Source: Pseudomonadota bacterium (GTDB lineage: Bacteria; Pseudomonadota; Alphaproteobacteria; Rhizobiales; Xanthobacteraceae). From it: a stretch of 64,000 nt of DNA. Location: positions 48,089-112,088 of the forward strand of contig JAEXYA010000070.1 in assembly GCA_023451825.1 (NCBI GenBank). Direction: 5' to 3'. A program made the translations under genes and the position numbers. Below the pieces are notes generated by a model. It searched no databases. It had not been told where the DNA came from and was given only the letters and a program-made list of their open reading frames with translations. Every line of letters begins with the position of its first letter. The first letter of the stretch is position 1. This document shows, piece after piece, positions 8,557 to 17,009 of the stretch.

Positions 8557-9630
8557 TCAATGCGAGAACGGGTAGAGTTTCCAGTAGGCCTTGATCTGTC
8601 GCCAGCGATGCGCGAGCCCGTCGGGCTCGAACACCAGGAAGGCGATGATGACGACGCCGATGGCGATCTCGCGCAAAAAGGTGAGGTTGTTGTTCAGCGC
8701 CAGCGCCTTGTCGATGACGCCGCCCTTCAGCTCCATGCTGATCCATTCCATCGCTTCCGGCACCAGGATCACGAAAGCCGTGCCCATCAGCGTGCCCATG
8801 ATCGAGCCGGCGCCGCCGATGATCACCATGGCGAGGAACAGGATCGAGCGCTCGATGCCAAAGCCCTCATTGGAGACGACGAGCTGGTAATGCGCATAGA
8901 GCGCGCCCGCGATGCCGGCGAAGAAGGCGGCAAGCCCGAAGGACAGCGTGCGATATTTGGTGAGATTGATGCCCATGATCTCGGCGGAGAGATAGTGGTC
9001 GCGCACCGCCACCAGCGCACGGCCATCACGCGAGCGCATCAGATTGGTGACCAGCAGATAGCTGACCACCACATAGGCGAGCACCACATAGAAATACTGC
9101 CGGTCGCCGCGCAGCACATAACCGAAGATCGAGAACGGTTCGGCCATCGCCGGCACCGAGCCGCCGGAGAACCATTCGGCGCGCGAGAAGAAGTCGATCA
9201 GGATATATTGCGCGGCGAGGGTGGCGATAACGAGATAGAGACCTTTCAATCGCGCCGCGGGCAGGCCGAAAAGCAGGCCGACAATGGCGGTGACGATGCC
9301 CGACAACGGAATCGCGAAGAACACCGGGATGGACATCTTGCTCGACAGATAGGCCGAGGTGAAGGCGCCGAGCAGGAAGAAGGCGGCGTGGCCGATGGAG
9401 ATCTGGCCGGTGAAGCCGACCAGGATGTTCAGCCCGAGTGCGGCGATGCCATAGATGCCGATCTGGATCAGGATCGACAGCCAGTAATCGCTGAACACCA
9501 TCGGTGCGAGGCAGATGAGCGCAATGCCGAGGATCGCAAAATTGCGGCTCGTCGTGGTCGGGAAGATCGTGGTGTCGACCGCATAGGAGGAGCGGAAGTC
9601 GCCGGCGGGGAGGAGTGTAGAATTCGCCAT
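8557..9630 (-). CDS. livM: Branched-chain amino acid-type ABC transporter permease, LivM-like (operon 1)
   Basis: Inner-membrane permease of 357 residues, one half of the translocation pore of Liv system 1. It has about nine hydrophobic segments, and the family motifs GLNILVGFTGQISIGHAAFF and GGAGSIMGTLMG are clear. It starts three bases after the livH stop, so the two are translationally linked. The binding-protein gene follows after about 50 bases. Confidence 0.94.
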   Translation of the reverse strand: MANSTLLPAGDFRSSYAVDTTIFPTTTSRNFAILGIALICLAPMVFSDYWLSILIQIGIYGIAALGLNILVGFTGQISIGHAAFFLLGAFTSAYLSSKMSIPVFFAIPLSGIVTAIVGLLFGLPAARLKGLYLVIATLAAQYILIDFFSRAEWFSGGSVPAMAEPFSIFGYVLRGDRQYFYVVLAYVVVSYLLVTNLMRSRDGRALVAVRDHYLSAEIMGINLTKYRTLSFGLAAFFAGIAGALYAHYQLVVSNEGFGIERSILFLAMVIIGGAGSIMGTLMGTAFVILVPEAMEWISMELKGGVIDKALALNNNLTFLREIAIGVVIIAFLVFEPDGLAHRWRQIKAYWKLYPFSH

Positions 9631-9633
9631 GGC

Positions 9634-10527
9634 TTACACCCGCTCGATGTCTTTGGTGCCGAACAGGCCGTAAGGCTTGATCATGAGAATGATGATGAGC
9701 ACGTAGAACGGCGCGATCTCATAGAGATTGCCCCAGTGCAGGTATTCGCTGTCGATGAATTGCGCGAAATTCTCCAGCAGGCCGATGATGATGCCGCCGA
9801 CCACCGCACCGGCGATGGAATCGAGGCCGCCGAGGATGACGGCCGGGAACACCTTGATGCCGTAGATCGACAGGCCCGACGACACGCCGTTGACCACGGC
9901 GACGACCACGCCTGCGACCGCGGACACCATCGCTGAGATCGCCCAGGCCATGGCGAACACGGTCTTGACGGAGATGCCGAGCGACTGCGCCACCTGCTGA
10001 TTGAACGCGGTGGCGCGCATCGCGAGGCCCCATTTCGAGACCTTGAAGAACCACGCCATGCCAATCATCATCAGCAGCGACACCACCAGGCTCATGACAT
10101 AGACGGTTTGGATCTGCAGACTGCCGATCGACACCGCCTGGCTGGTGAAGACGCGCGGGAAAGGCTGCGGATTGACGCCGTAAATCCATTTCAATGCCGC
10201 CTGGAAGACAGCAGAGAGCGCGATGGTGACCATGATCACCGAGATGATCGGCTCGCCGATCAGTGGCCGCAGGATCACGACCTGGATGAGAATGCCGAAG
10301 GCGAACATGAAGACCAGGGTCATCGGCATGCCGAGCCAGAACGGCACCTGATATTTGGTCAGCAGCGTCCAGCACACCCAGGCGCCGATCAGCAGCAATT
10401 CGCCCTGGGCGAAATTGACGACCTGCGTGGCCTTGTAGATCAATACGAACGACATCGCGACGACGCCATAGAGCGTGCCCACCACGAGGCCATTGACGAG
10501 GAGCTGGATGAGGAAGGCCGTATTCAT
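9634..10527 (-). CDS. livH: Branched-chain amino acid-type ABC transporter permease, LivH-like (operon 1)
   Basis: Second permease half of Liv system 1, 297 residues, about eight membrane helices. The motifs NGLVVGTLYGVVAMSFVLIY at the N-terminus, VVNFAQGELLLIGAW and the C-terminal IKPYGLFGTKDIERV are typical of LivH. The start overlaps the stop of the upstream acyl-CoA ligase gene by four bases (ATGA), which points to translational coupling. Confidence 0.94.
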   Translation of the reverse strand: MNTAFLIQLLVNGLVVGTLYGVVAMSFVLIYKATQVVNFAQGELLLIGAWVCWTLLTKYQVPFWLGMPMTLVFMFAFGILIQVVILRPLIGEPIISVIMVTIALSAVFQAALKWIYGVNPQPFPRVFTSQAVSIGSLQIQTVYVMSLVVSLLMMIGMAWFFKVSKWGLAMRATAFNQQVAQSLGISVKTVFAMAWAISAMVSAVAGVVVAVVNGVSSGLSIYGIKVFPAVILGGLDSIAGAVVGGIIIGLLENFAQFIDSEYLHWGNLYEIAPFYVLIIILMIKPYGLFGTKDIERV

Positions 10528-12452
10528 TCTGCAGCCTCCATCCGGGCGCCGGTCCTCATGTCCACCACCTTCAGTCTCGTACGAATGCGCTGCGACGTTC
10601 CATCCTGAAACCGGATCGTCGTATCCACCGGGATCTCGCTTTTGCCGCCATAGATGCCGTCGATGATGTCAGCGTATTTTTCGTTGATGACGTTGCGCCG
10701 GACTTTTCGGGTGCGCGTGAGTTCGCCGTCGTCGGCATCGAGTTCTTTGTAAAGTAGCAGGAACCGCGAGATGCGTTGCGCCGGTGGCAGCGTCGCATTG
10801 ACGGTCTCGACTTCCTTCTGCAGCAACGCATAGACCTCGGGGCGCGACGACAGGTCGGTATAGGTCGTGAATGACAGCCGGTTCTTCTCAGCCCATTTCG
10901 AGATGATCGAATAGCGGATGCAGATCATCGCCGCGAGCGCATCGCGTCCGGCGCCGAGCACAACGGTCTCGGCGACATAAGGCGAGAATTTCAGTTTGTT
11001 CTCGATATATTGCGGCGAGAAGCGCTCGCCGCGTGCCGTTTCGGCAAGGTCTTTGATGCGGTCGATCACCACGAGCTGCTTTGCATCGTTGAAATAGCCG
11101 GCATCGCCGGAATACATCCAGCCGTCGCGCATGTCGGCTGCAGAGGCTTCCTCGTTCTTGTAATAGCCGAGAAACATGTTGGGGTGCTTCACCACGATCT
11201 CGCCGACGCCCTGGCTGTCGGGATCGCGTACCTCGATGGCGATATCATTGCCCATGGCGATGCCGGTGGTGTCGGGGTCGACAGCATCGGGCGCATGCAG
11301 CGTAAAGGCGCCGAGCGTTTCGGTCTGGCCGTACAGCGTGCGCAACGGCACGCCCATGGCGCGGAAGAATTTGAACGTGTCGGGCCCAAGCGCCGCGCCG
11401 CCCGTGGCGGCCGAGCGCAGGCGGGTGAAGCCGAGCCGATCGCGCAGTGCACGGAACAGCAGCACATCAGCCACAGCAGAGCGCTTGCCGTCCGCCAATG
11501 CCGAAAGCCCGGTCTTCATGCCGAGCTCGTACAGGCTCTGCTTCAGCGGCGAGGCATCCATCACCCGGGCGCGGACATCGGCGGCGATGCCTTCCCAGAC
11601 CCGCGGGGCGAACAGCACGAAGGTCGGTGCGATCTCGCGAAAATCGTTCATCATGGTGTCAGCCTGCTCGACGAAGTTGACCTTCATCCGCGACAGCAGG
11701 CCTTTGCCGAGCGCATAGACCTGTTCCATTATCCAGGGCAGCGGCAGCACCGAGACATATTCGTCCTCCGGTCCCTTCGGATCGAACGACAGATAGACCG
11801 CGCAATGGCCGAGTACGCGGCCGGCGGCGAGCATGGCCAGCTTCGGATTCGATGTGGTGCCGGATGTGGTGCAGAGGATTGCAACGTCCTCGCCGCGGGT
11901 GGCATCCACCATCTGATCGTAGAGGCCAGGCTCGCGCGTGGCGCGGTCGCGTCCCATCTCGGCAAGCTTGTCGGCTTCAAGCAGACGCGGGTCGTCATAT
12001 TTCCGCATGCCGCGCGGATCGCTGTAGATGATGTGCTTCAAGGCCGGGACGCGATCGGCGAGGGTGAGCAGCTTGTCGACCTGCTCCTCGTCTTCGGCGA
12101 ACACGATCTTCGCTTCGCCGTAGTTCAGGAGATAGGCGGCTTCCTCGTCGAGCACGTCGCGATAGAGGCCAAGGCTCATGCCACCGACCGAATGCGCGGC
12201 GATCTCGGCGGAGACCCAGTCGGGCCGGTTATCACCGATGATGCCGATGACGTCGCCGCGGCCTATGCCGAGTTCGACCATGCCGAGCGCAAAATCCTTC
12301 ACCCGGTTGTGGTAGGTGTCCCAGGTGAATTCACGCCACAGCCCGAAATCCTTTTCGCGTAGGGCGATCTCCTTGCCATGCTCCCTGGCGTTGAGACGCA
12401 GCAGCTTCGGATAGGTGTCGGCCTGCTTGACGCGGCCTGCATAGTCCATCAT
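10524..12452 (-). CDS. Acyl-CoA ligase (long-chain AMP-binding family) embedded in Liv operon 1
   Basis: Adenylate-forming acid-CoA ligase of 642 residues in the long-chain FadD15-like class. The P-loop reads TSGTTSNPKLAML (near residues 192-204), YGQTETLGAF is the A5 motif, SGDAGYF the A7 Asp motif, and DRIKDLAETARGERFSP the hinge. The gene sits between livG and livH with four-base ATGA overlaps on both sides, so it is an integral operon member. The likely role is to trap an incoming carboxylic acid as its CoA thioester as it enters the cell. The chain class of the substrate is unknown; aromatic or fatty acids are possible. Confidence 0.9.
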   Translation of the reverse strand: MMDYAGRVKQADTYPKLLRLNAREHGKEIALREKDFGLWREFTWDTYHNRVKDFALGMVELGIGRGDVIGIIGDNRPDWVSAEIAAHSVGGMSLGLYRDVLDEEAAYLLNYGEAKIVFAEDEEQVDKLLTLADRVPALKHIIYSDPRGMRKYDDPRLLEADKLAEMGRDRATREPGLYDQMVDATRGEDVAILCTTSGTTSNPKLAMLAAGRVLGHCAVYLSFDPKGPEDEYVSVLPLPWIMEQVYALGKGLLSRMKVNFVEQADTMMNDFREIAPTFVLFAPRVWEGIAADVRARVMDASPLKQSLYELGMKTGLSALADGKRSAVADVLLFRALRDRLGFTRLRSAATGGAALGPDTFKFFRAMGVPLRTLYGQTETLGAFTLHAPDAVDPDTTGIAMGNDIAIEVRDPDSQGVGEIVVKHPNMFLGYYKNEEASAADMRDGWMYSGDAGYFNDAKQLVVIDRIKDLAETARGERFSPQYIENKLKFSPYVAETVVLGAGRDALAAMICIRYSIISKWAEKNRLSFTTYTDLSSRPEVYALLQKEVETVNATLPPAQRISRFLLLYKELDADDGELTRTRKVRRNVINEKYADIIDGIYGGKSEIPVDTTIRFQDGTSQRIRTRLKVVDMRTGARMEAAE

Positions 12453-13270
12453 GCGGCGCTCTCCGCGGTCACGGGCGCATCATCGGGATCGACGAGCATC
12501 TCGTCTTCCTCGCCGAGATAAGCGCGCTTCACATGTGGATCGGCGAGCACCGCTGCCGGATCGCCCTCGGCGATCTTGCGGCCGAAATCGAGCACCATCA
12601 CGCGGTGGGAAATGTCCATCACCACGCCCATGTCGTGCTCGATCATCATCACGGTCATGCCGAACTCTTCGTTGAGATCGACGATGTAGCGGGCCATGTC
12701 TTCCTTCTCCTCGAAATTCATGCCGGCCATCGGCTCGTCGAGGAGAATGAGGTTCGGCTCCAGCGCCATCGCGCGCGCGAGCTCGACGCGCTTGCGCAGG
12801 CCATAGGGCAGAGTGCCGGCGGTGGCCTTGCGGACGCTCTGCAGGTCGAGGAAGTCGATGATCTCCTCCACCTTGCGGCGATGTTCGAGCTCTTCGTTGC
12901 GGGCACCGGTCAGCCAGTACAGCGAGCCGGTGAGGAAATTGTTTTTCAGCAGGTGATGGCGGCCGACCATGATATTGTCGAGCACGCTCATATGGTGGAA
13001 CAGCGCGAGGTTCTGGAAGGTGCGGCCGATGCCGATGCGCGGGCGCGCATTGGTGTTGAGATTGGTGATCTCTTTGCCGCCGTAGAACAGCTGGCCTTCG
13101 GTCGGCTTGTAGCGGCCGGAGATGCAATTGACGATGGAGGTCTTGCCGGCGCCGTTCGGCCCGATGATGGAAAACAGCTCGCCCTGATTGACGGCGAAGC
13201 TCACATCGGTGAGCGCGCGCACGCCGCCAAAGCGCAATGATACGCCGCGTACTTCCAAAGCAACCGTCAC
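12449..13270 (-). CDS. livG: Branched-chain amino acid-type ABC transporter ATPase, LivG-like (operon 1)
   Basis: ATPase subunit of 273 residues and first gene of minus-strand operon 1. Walker A is GPNGAGKTS, Walker B LILLDEPMAGM and the switch histidine lies in MIEHDMGVVMD. The signature motif is degenerate (LPYGLRKRVELAR), which is usual for LivG. The stop overlaps the ligase start by four bases. About 230 bases separate it from the divergent Crp-type regulator, so the operon 1 promoter is expected there. Confidence 0.94.
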   Translation of the reverse strand: MTVALEVRGVSLRFGGVRALTDVSFAVNQGELFSIIGPNGAGKTSIVNCISGRYKPTEGQLFYGGKEITNLNTNARPRIGIGRTFQNLALFHHMSVLDNIMVGRHHLLKNNFLTGSLYWLTGARNEELEHRRKVEEIIDFLDLQSVRKATAGTLPYGLRKRVELARAMALEPNLILLDEPMAGMNFEEKEDMARYIVDLNEEFGMTVMMIEHDMGVVMDISHRVMVLDFGRKIAEGDPAAVLADPHVKRAYLGEEDEMLVDPDDAPVTAESAA

Positions 13271-13462
13271 GTAGGCCCTCCCAGATACGGCGCTTGGCGC
13301 GCTCTTTATCCCGTCCGCGGTAACACCCGGAGCTTATCTCGCCAGGGCATCGCAGGCCATTCGACTAATGAACCTTTCGCGGTCATCCTCCCTACGTTAA
13401 ACCAGCGCGGGGAAATGTCTCGCGCCGGACAATCTGTCAGGCAATTTGTCGCGTGGCATGAT

Positions 13463-13479
13463 TTGTTGCGTCGCAACAA
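13463..13479. promoter_or_regulatory. Perfect inverted repeat, candidate operator
   Basis: TTGTTGCG-T-CGCAACAA is a perfect 8+1+8 palindrome 20 bases before the ATG of the Crp-type regulator and in the divergent region with Liv operon 1. It does not match the FNR box (TTGAT-N4-ATCAA) or the E. coli CRP box, so the binder is unknown. Autoregulation by the neighbouring regulator is the simplest guess. Confidence 0.5.
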
Positions 13480-13499
13480 GGTGGACTGGCGGCGGTGGC

Positions 13500-14174
13500 A
13501 TGATTGCTGCGGATCAATTGAAGAAGATCGCGGCCTGGGCGCGCGATCTGACGGACCAAGAAATCGAGGTCGCGCGCGCGGGCATCGTGGAGAAATCGTT
13601 CAAGGCGAACGAATTCGTCTCCATGCGTGGCGATGTGTTCGATTACTGGACCGGCGTGGTGTCGGGGCTGGTGAAGATCGGCACCATTTCGCGCAGCGGC
13701 AAGGAAGTCAGCATCACCGGTCTCACCGCAGGCGCCTGGTTCGGCGAAGGCAGCGTGTTGAAGAACGAACCGCGCCGTTACGACATCGTGGCGATGCGCG
13801 ATTCACGCGTCGCGCTGATGGAGCGGGCGGCCTTCATCTGGCTGTTCGAGAACAGTGTCGGCTTCAACCGCTTCCTGGTGTCGCTGCTCAACGAGCGGCT
13901 CGGGCAGTTCATCGCACTCACCGAATATGGCCGCATGCTGGATGCCACCGGGCGGCTGGCGCGGTGCATCGCATCGCTGTTCAATCCGATCCTGTATCGC
14001 GACGCCACCCGTCACCTGGAGATCACGCAGGAAGAGATCGGCGCGATCTCCGGCATCTCGCGGCAGAAGGCCAATCAGTGTCTGCAGACGCTGGAGAAGG
14101 AGGGACTGCTGCGGCTGGAATATGGTGGTGTGACCGTGATCGATCTGGAGCGGTTGAGGACTTATGGGGAGTGA
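13500..14174 (+). CDS. Crp/Fnr-family transcriptional regulator
   Basis: Transcription factor of 224 residues. An N-terminal cyclic-nucleotide-binding-type beta-barrel (about 20-130, with the FGEGSVL turn) is followed by a winged helix-turn-helix near 170-215 (ITQEEIGAISGISRQKANQCLQTL). No N-terminal cysteine cluster is present, so it is not an oxygen-sensing FNR, and the effector cannot be told from sequence. ATG 13500 was chosen because the domain starts right after it; the open frame extends to 13446. It is divergent from Liv operon 1 and is a candidate regulator of it. A palindrome lies just upstream (13463-13479). Confidence 0.88.
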   Translation: MIAADQLKKIAAWARDLTDQEIEVARAGIVEKSFKANEFVSMRGDVFDYWTGVVSGLVKIGTISRSGKEVSITGLTAGAWFGEGSVLKNEPRRYDIVAMRDSRVALMERAAFIWLFENSVGFNRFLVSLLNERLGQFIALTEYGRMLDATGRLARCIASLFNPILYRDATRHLEITQEEIGAISGISRQKANQCLQTLEKEGLLRLEYGGVTVIDLERLRTYGE

Positions 14175-14179
14175 AACTC

Positions 14180-14264
14180 CGTCATTGCGAGCGTAGCGAA
14201 GCAATCCAGTCTTTTCTTCGCTTGGCCTCTGGATTGCTTCGTCGCTGCGCTCCTCGCAATGACG
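14180..14264. repeat. Palindromic intergenic repeat, family A copy 1
   Basis: Starts CGTCATTGCGAG and ends CTCGCAATGACG, with an inner pair GAAGCAATCCAG / CTGGATTGCTTC, so it folds into a long imperfect hairpin. It sits between the convergent Crp-type regulator and livF2 and may act as a bidirectional transcription stop. Confidence 0.9.
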
Positions 14265-14266
14265 AC

Positions 14267-14962
14267 CTACACCTCCAGCCATTCCTTGCGCACGCCATCA
14301 TTCGCCTTCAACTCCGCCGGCGTCCCCTCGAACACGATCCTGCCGTGGCCCATCACATAGACCCGGTGCGAGATGCGGAGCGCGATCGACAGCTTCTGCT
14401 CCACCAGCAAAATCGCAACACCGCGGCGCGCGATCTCGGCGATGAGATCGCCGACCTGCTGCACGATCAGCGGCGCCAGGCCTTCGGTCGGCTCGTCGAT
14501 CATCACCAGTTCCGGATCGCCCATCAGCGTGCGGCAGATGGTCAGCATCTGCTTCTCGCCGCCCGACAACACACCGGCTGCCGTATCGGCACGGCGGGCG
14601 AGGTTCGGGAACATCTCGAGCATGTCGTCGAGCCGCCACTTGCCGGGCTTTCGCGCATCCTTGATGCCGAGCAGCAGGTTCTGCCGCACGGTCAGGCCCG
14701 GAAAGATATCGCGATGCTCCGGGACATAGCCGAGGCCGAGATGCGCGATCTTGAAGCTCGGCAAGCCGGCGATGTCCTTGCCCTTGAACTTGATCACCCC
14801 CTGCGGCGGCACCTCGCCCATGATCGCCTTGACCGTGGTCGAGCGGCCAACGCCGTTGCGGCCGAGCAGCGAGACGACTTCGCCGCTGTCGATATGCATA
14901 TCGACACCCTGCAGGATGTGGCTCTTGCCGTAATAAGCGTGCAGGTCTTGAACCTCGAGCAT
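14267..14962 (-). CDS. livF: Branched-chain amino acid-type ABC transporter ATPase, LivF-like (operon 2), Walker A variant
   Basis: ATPase subunit of 231 residues, last gene of minus-strand Liv operon 2. The signature LSGGEKQM, Walker B LVMIDEPTEGLAP and the H-region replacement VEQKL are typical of LivF. Walker A reads GRNGVGRST: arginine (codon at 14843-14845) replaces the lysine that normally contacts ATP phosphates. The five other Liv ATPases in this window keep the lysine. The start ATG overlaps the livG2 stop by one base (TGATG). The frame extends further upstream, but only antisense to no motif. Confidence 0.93.
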   Translation of the reverse strand: MLEVQDLHAYYGKSHILQGVDMHIDSGEVVSLLGRNGVGRSTTVKAIMGEVPPQGVIKFKGKDIAGLPSFKIAHLGLGYVPEHRDIFPGLTVRQNLLLGIKDARKPGKWRLDDMLEMFPNLARRADTAAGVLSGGEKQMLTICRTLMGDPELVMIDEPTEGLAPLIVQQVGDLIAEIARRGVAILLVEQKLSIALRISHRVYVMGHGRIVFEGTPAELKANDGVRKEWLEV

Positions 14963-15711
14963 CAGGCAGCCTCCTCGCCGAGATAGGCTTCCTTGACCTT
15001 CCGGTTCGCCCGGATCTCGTCGGGCGTGCCGGTGGCGATCACCTCGCCATAGACCAGCACCGAGATGCGGTCGGCGAGGCCGAACACCACGCTCATATCG
15101 TGCTCGACGATCAGCAGCGTGCGGCTTTCGGTGAGCCGCCGGATCTGCTCCACCGCGCGTTCCGTCTCGGCATGGCTCATGCCGGCGGTCGGCTCGTCGA
15201 GCAGGATCACATCGGCGCCGCCGGCAATGGTGATGCCGATTTCCAGCGCGCGTTGTTCGGCATAGGTCAGGAGCCCCGCCGGCACATCGCGCCGCGCGAC
15301 CAGGCTGATGTCCTGCAGGATCTGCGCGGTGCGCTCGCGCACTTCGGGCAGGGCATCCACATTCTTCCAGAACGCGTAGCGATGGCCGGTGGCCCACAGC
15401 ACGGCGCAGCGCAGGTTTTCCCACACGGTCATCTTGGCGAACACATTCGTCACCTGGAACGAACGCGACAGTCCGCGGCGATTGATCTGGAACGGTGGCA
15501 GCCCCACCACATCCTGCCCGTTCAGCAGAATGGTGCCGGTGGTCGGCTTCATATAGCCCGAGATCAGGTTGAACGTGGTGGACTTGCCGGCGCCGTTGGG
15601 GCCGATCAGCGCGTGGCGTTCACCCTTGGCGATCTTGAGATCGATATTCTGGATCACCTTGGTGATCCCGAACGATTTCTGCACGCCGTGGAGTTCGATG
15701 GCGTTGGTCAT
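14962..15711 (-). CDS. livG: Branched-chain amino acid-type ABC transporter ATPase, LivG-like (operon 2)
   Basis: ATPase subunit of 249 residues. Walker A is GPNGAGKST, Walker B VILLDEPTAGM and the switch His lies in IVEHDMSVVFG. The signature is the degenerate LTYAEQRALEI common in LivG. ATG 15711 overlaps the livM2 stop by four bases, and its own stop overlaps the livF2 start by one. It pairs with the variant LivF2, so the heterodimer would keep at least one canonical ATP site. Confidence 0.94.
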   Translation of the reverse strand: MTNAIELHGVQKSFGITKVIQNIDLKIAKGERHALIGPNGAGKSTTFNLISGYMKPTTGTILLNGQDVVGLPPFQINRRGLSRSFQVTNVFAKMTVWENLRCAVLWATGHRYAFWKNVDALPEVRERTAQILQDISLVARRDVPAGLLTYAEQRALEIGITIAGGADVILLDEPTAGMSHAETERAVEQIRRLTESRTLLIVEHDMSVVFGLADRISVLVYGEVIATGTPDEIRANRKVKEAYLGEEAA

Positions 15712-17009
15712 GCGGCCACTCCCTTGGCACGGGCTTCGGTGAGGGCATCGTCCCAGCGCGCGGCGATTATCTTCCATGTTTTCCGGGCGACGAAGGCGCC
15801 GCCGATCAGCAGCACGGCTCCAATCGCCCAAACACCGCGGTTCTCCGCGTCGAACGGAATGCCGAATGCCTTGATATGCGAATCCCCGCCGGCATGAACC
15901 ATGTGGAACACGATCACCTCGACGCACAAAATGAAGCCGACCAGCATCGCCAGCGTCGGAATGAAGGCGATGAGATAAGCGGGCAACACGCGCGCGAGCG
16001 TGCCCGCCTTGATCAGCGGCCAATGCATCATCATGAGCCCGGTGAGGCCGCCCGGCGCGAACATGACCACGGCGATGAAGATCAGGCCGAAATAGAGCTG
16101 CCACACCTGCGTGAGGTCAGAGAGGCCGAGCGACAGCAGCGTCACGAAGATGGCGCCGACGATCGGGCCGATGAAGAAGCCGACGCCGCCGATATAGGTG
16201 GCGAACAGCACGGTGCCGGACTGCACGGCGCCGAGATAGGCGGAATTCGCGATCTCGAAATTGATCGCCGCCAGCGCGCCCGCGATGCCGGCAAAGAAGC
16301 CGGAGAAGCAGAAGGCGATGTAGCGCACCACATGCGGATCATAGCCGACGAATTGCACGCGCTCGGGATTGTCGCGCACGGCATTGCACATGCGCCCCAA
16401 TGGTGTGCGGGTGAGGGCATACATCGCGATGACGGCGATGAGCGTCCACGCCGCCACCAGATAATAGATCTGGATCTGCGGCCCGAAGCTCCAGTCGAAC
16501 AGCCGCAGCACCTTTGTGCGGTTGGCCGAGATGCCGGCCTCGCCGCCGAAGAAGGAGCGCAGGATCAGCGCCGACGACGCCACCAGTTCGGCGACACCGA
16601 GCGAGATCATCGCAAAGGCGGTGCCGGAGCGTTTGGTCGAAACCCAGCCGAGCAGCATCGCAAAGACGAGCCCGGCAAAGCCGCCGATCAGCGGCACCAG
16701 CGGCAGCGGGATTGCGAACTTGTTCTTGGCGATGATGTTGATGGCATGGATCGCGAGGAAGCCGCCAAGTCCGTAATAGACCGCGTGCCCGAATGACAGC
16801 ATGCCGGTCTGGCCGAGCAGGATGTTGTAGGACAGCGAGAAGATGATCGAGATGCCGATCAGGCTGAAGGTCGTCAGCGATCCGCCCGATGAGAAGATCT
16901 TCGGCAGGATCACCAGCGCCGCAGCGGCAATGACCCACATGCCGTAGAATTTCAGGCGATCGGAGGCGGAGGGCGCGGGCGGCGCGATAGTCATGGAGGC
17001 GTCGCTCAT
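15708..17009 (-). CDS. livM: Branched-chain amino acid-type ABC transporter permease, LivM-like (operon 2)
   Basis: Permease subunit of 433 residues. The core carries the family motifs SYNILLGQTGMLSFGHAVYY, SFFGGEAGISANR and GGVGFFIGPIVGAIF. Compared with the LivM proteins of operons 1 and 3 (357 and 337 residues) it has an extra C-terminal portion of about 90 residues with two or three more hydrophobic segments. ATG 17009 overlaps the livH2 stop (ATGA). Confidence 0.93.
   Translation of the reverse strand: MSDASMTIAPPAPSASDRLKFYGMWVIAAAALVILPKIFSSGGSLTTFSLIGISIIFSLSYNILLGQTGMLSFGHAVYYGLGGFLAIHAINIIAKNKFAIPLPLVPLIGGFAGLVFAMLLGWVSTKRSGTAFAMISLGVAELVASSALILRSFFGGEAGISANRTKVLRLFDWSFGPQIQIYYLVAAWTLIAVIAMYALTRTPLGRMCNAVRDNPERVQFVGYDPHVVRYIAFCFSGFFAGIAGALAAINFEIANSAYLGAVQSGTVLFATYIGGVGFFIGPIVGAIFVTLLSLGLSDLTQVWQLYFGLIFIAVVMFAPGGLTGLMMMHWPLIKAGTLARVLPAYLIAFIPTLAMLVGFILCVEVIVFHMVHAGGDSHIKAFGIPFDAENRGVWAIGAVLLIGGAFVARKTWKIIAARWDDALTEARAKGVAA

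Noticed and set aside
8533..9936. 467-residue plus-strand frame opposite livM1 and livH1
   Set aside because: The product is His/Asp/Glu-rich with no domain, as expected from the complement of a membrane-protein gene.
11010..12362. 450-residue plus-strand frame opposite the acyl-CoA ligase
   Set aside because: No ribosome-binding site or domain; the minus-strand ligase has all its motifs.
13500..14174. Assignment of the Crp-type protein as an FNR/FixK oxygen regulator
   Set aside because: No cysteine cluster is seen at the N-terminus, and the nearby palindrome does not fit an FNR box.
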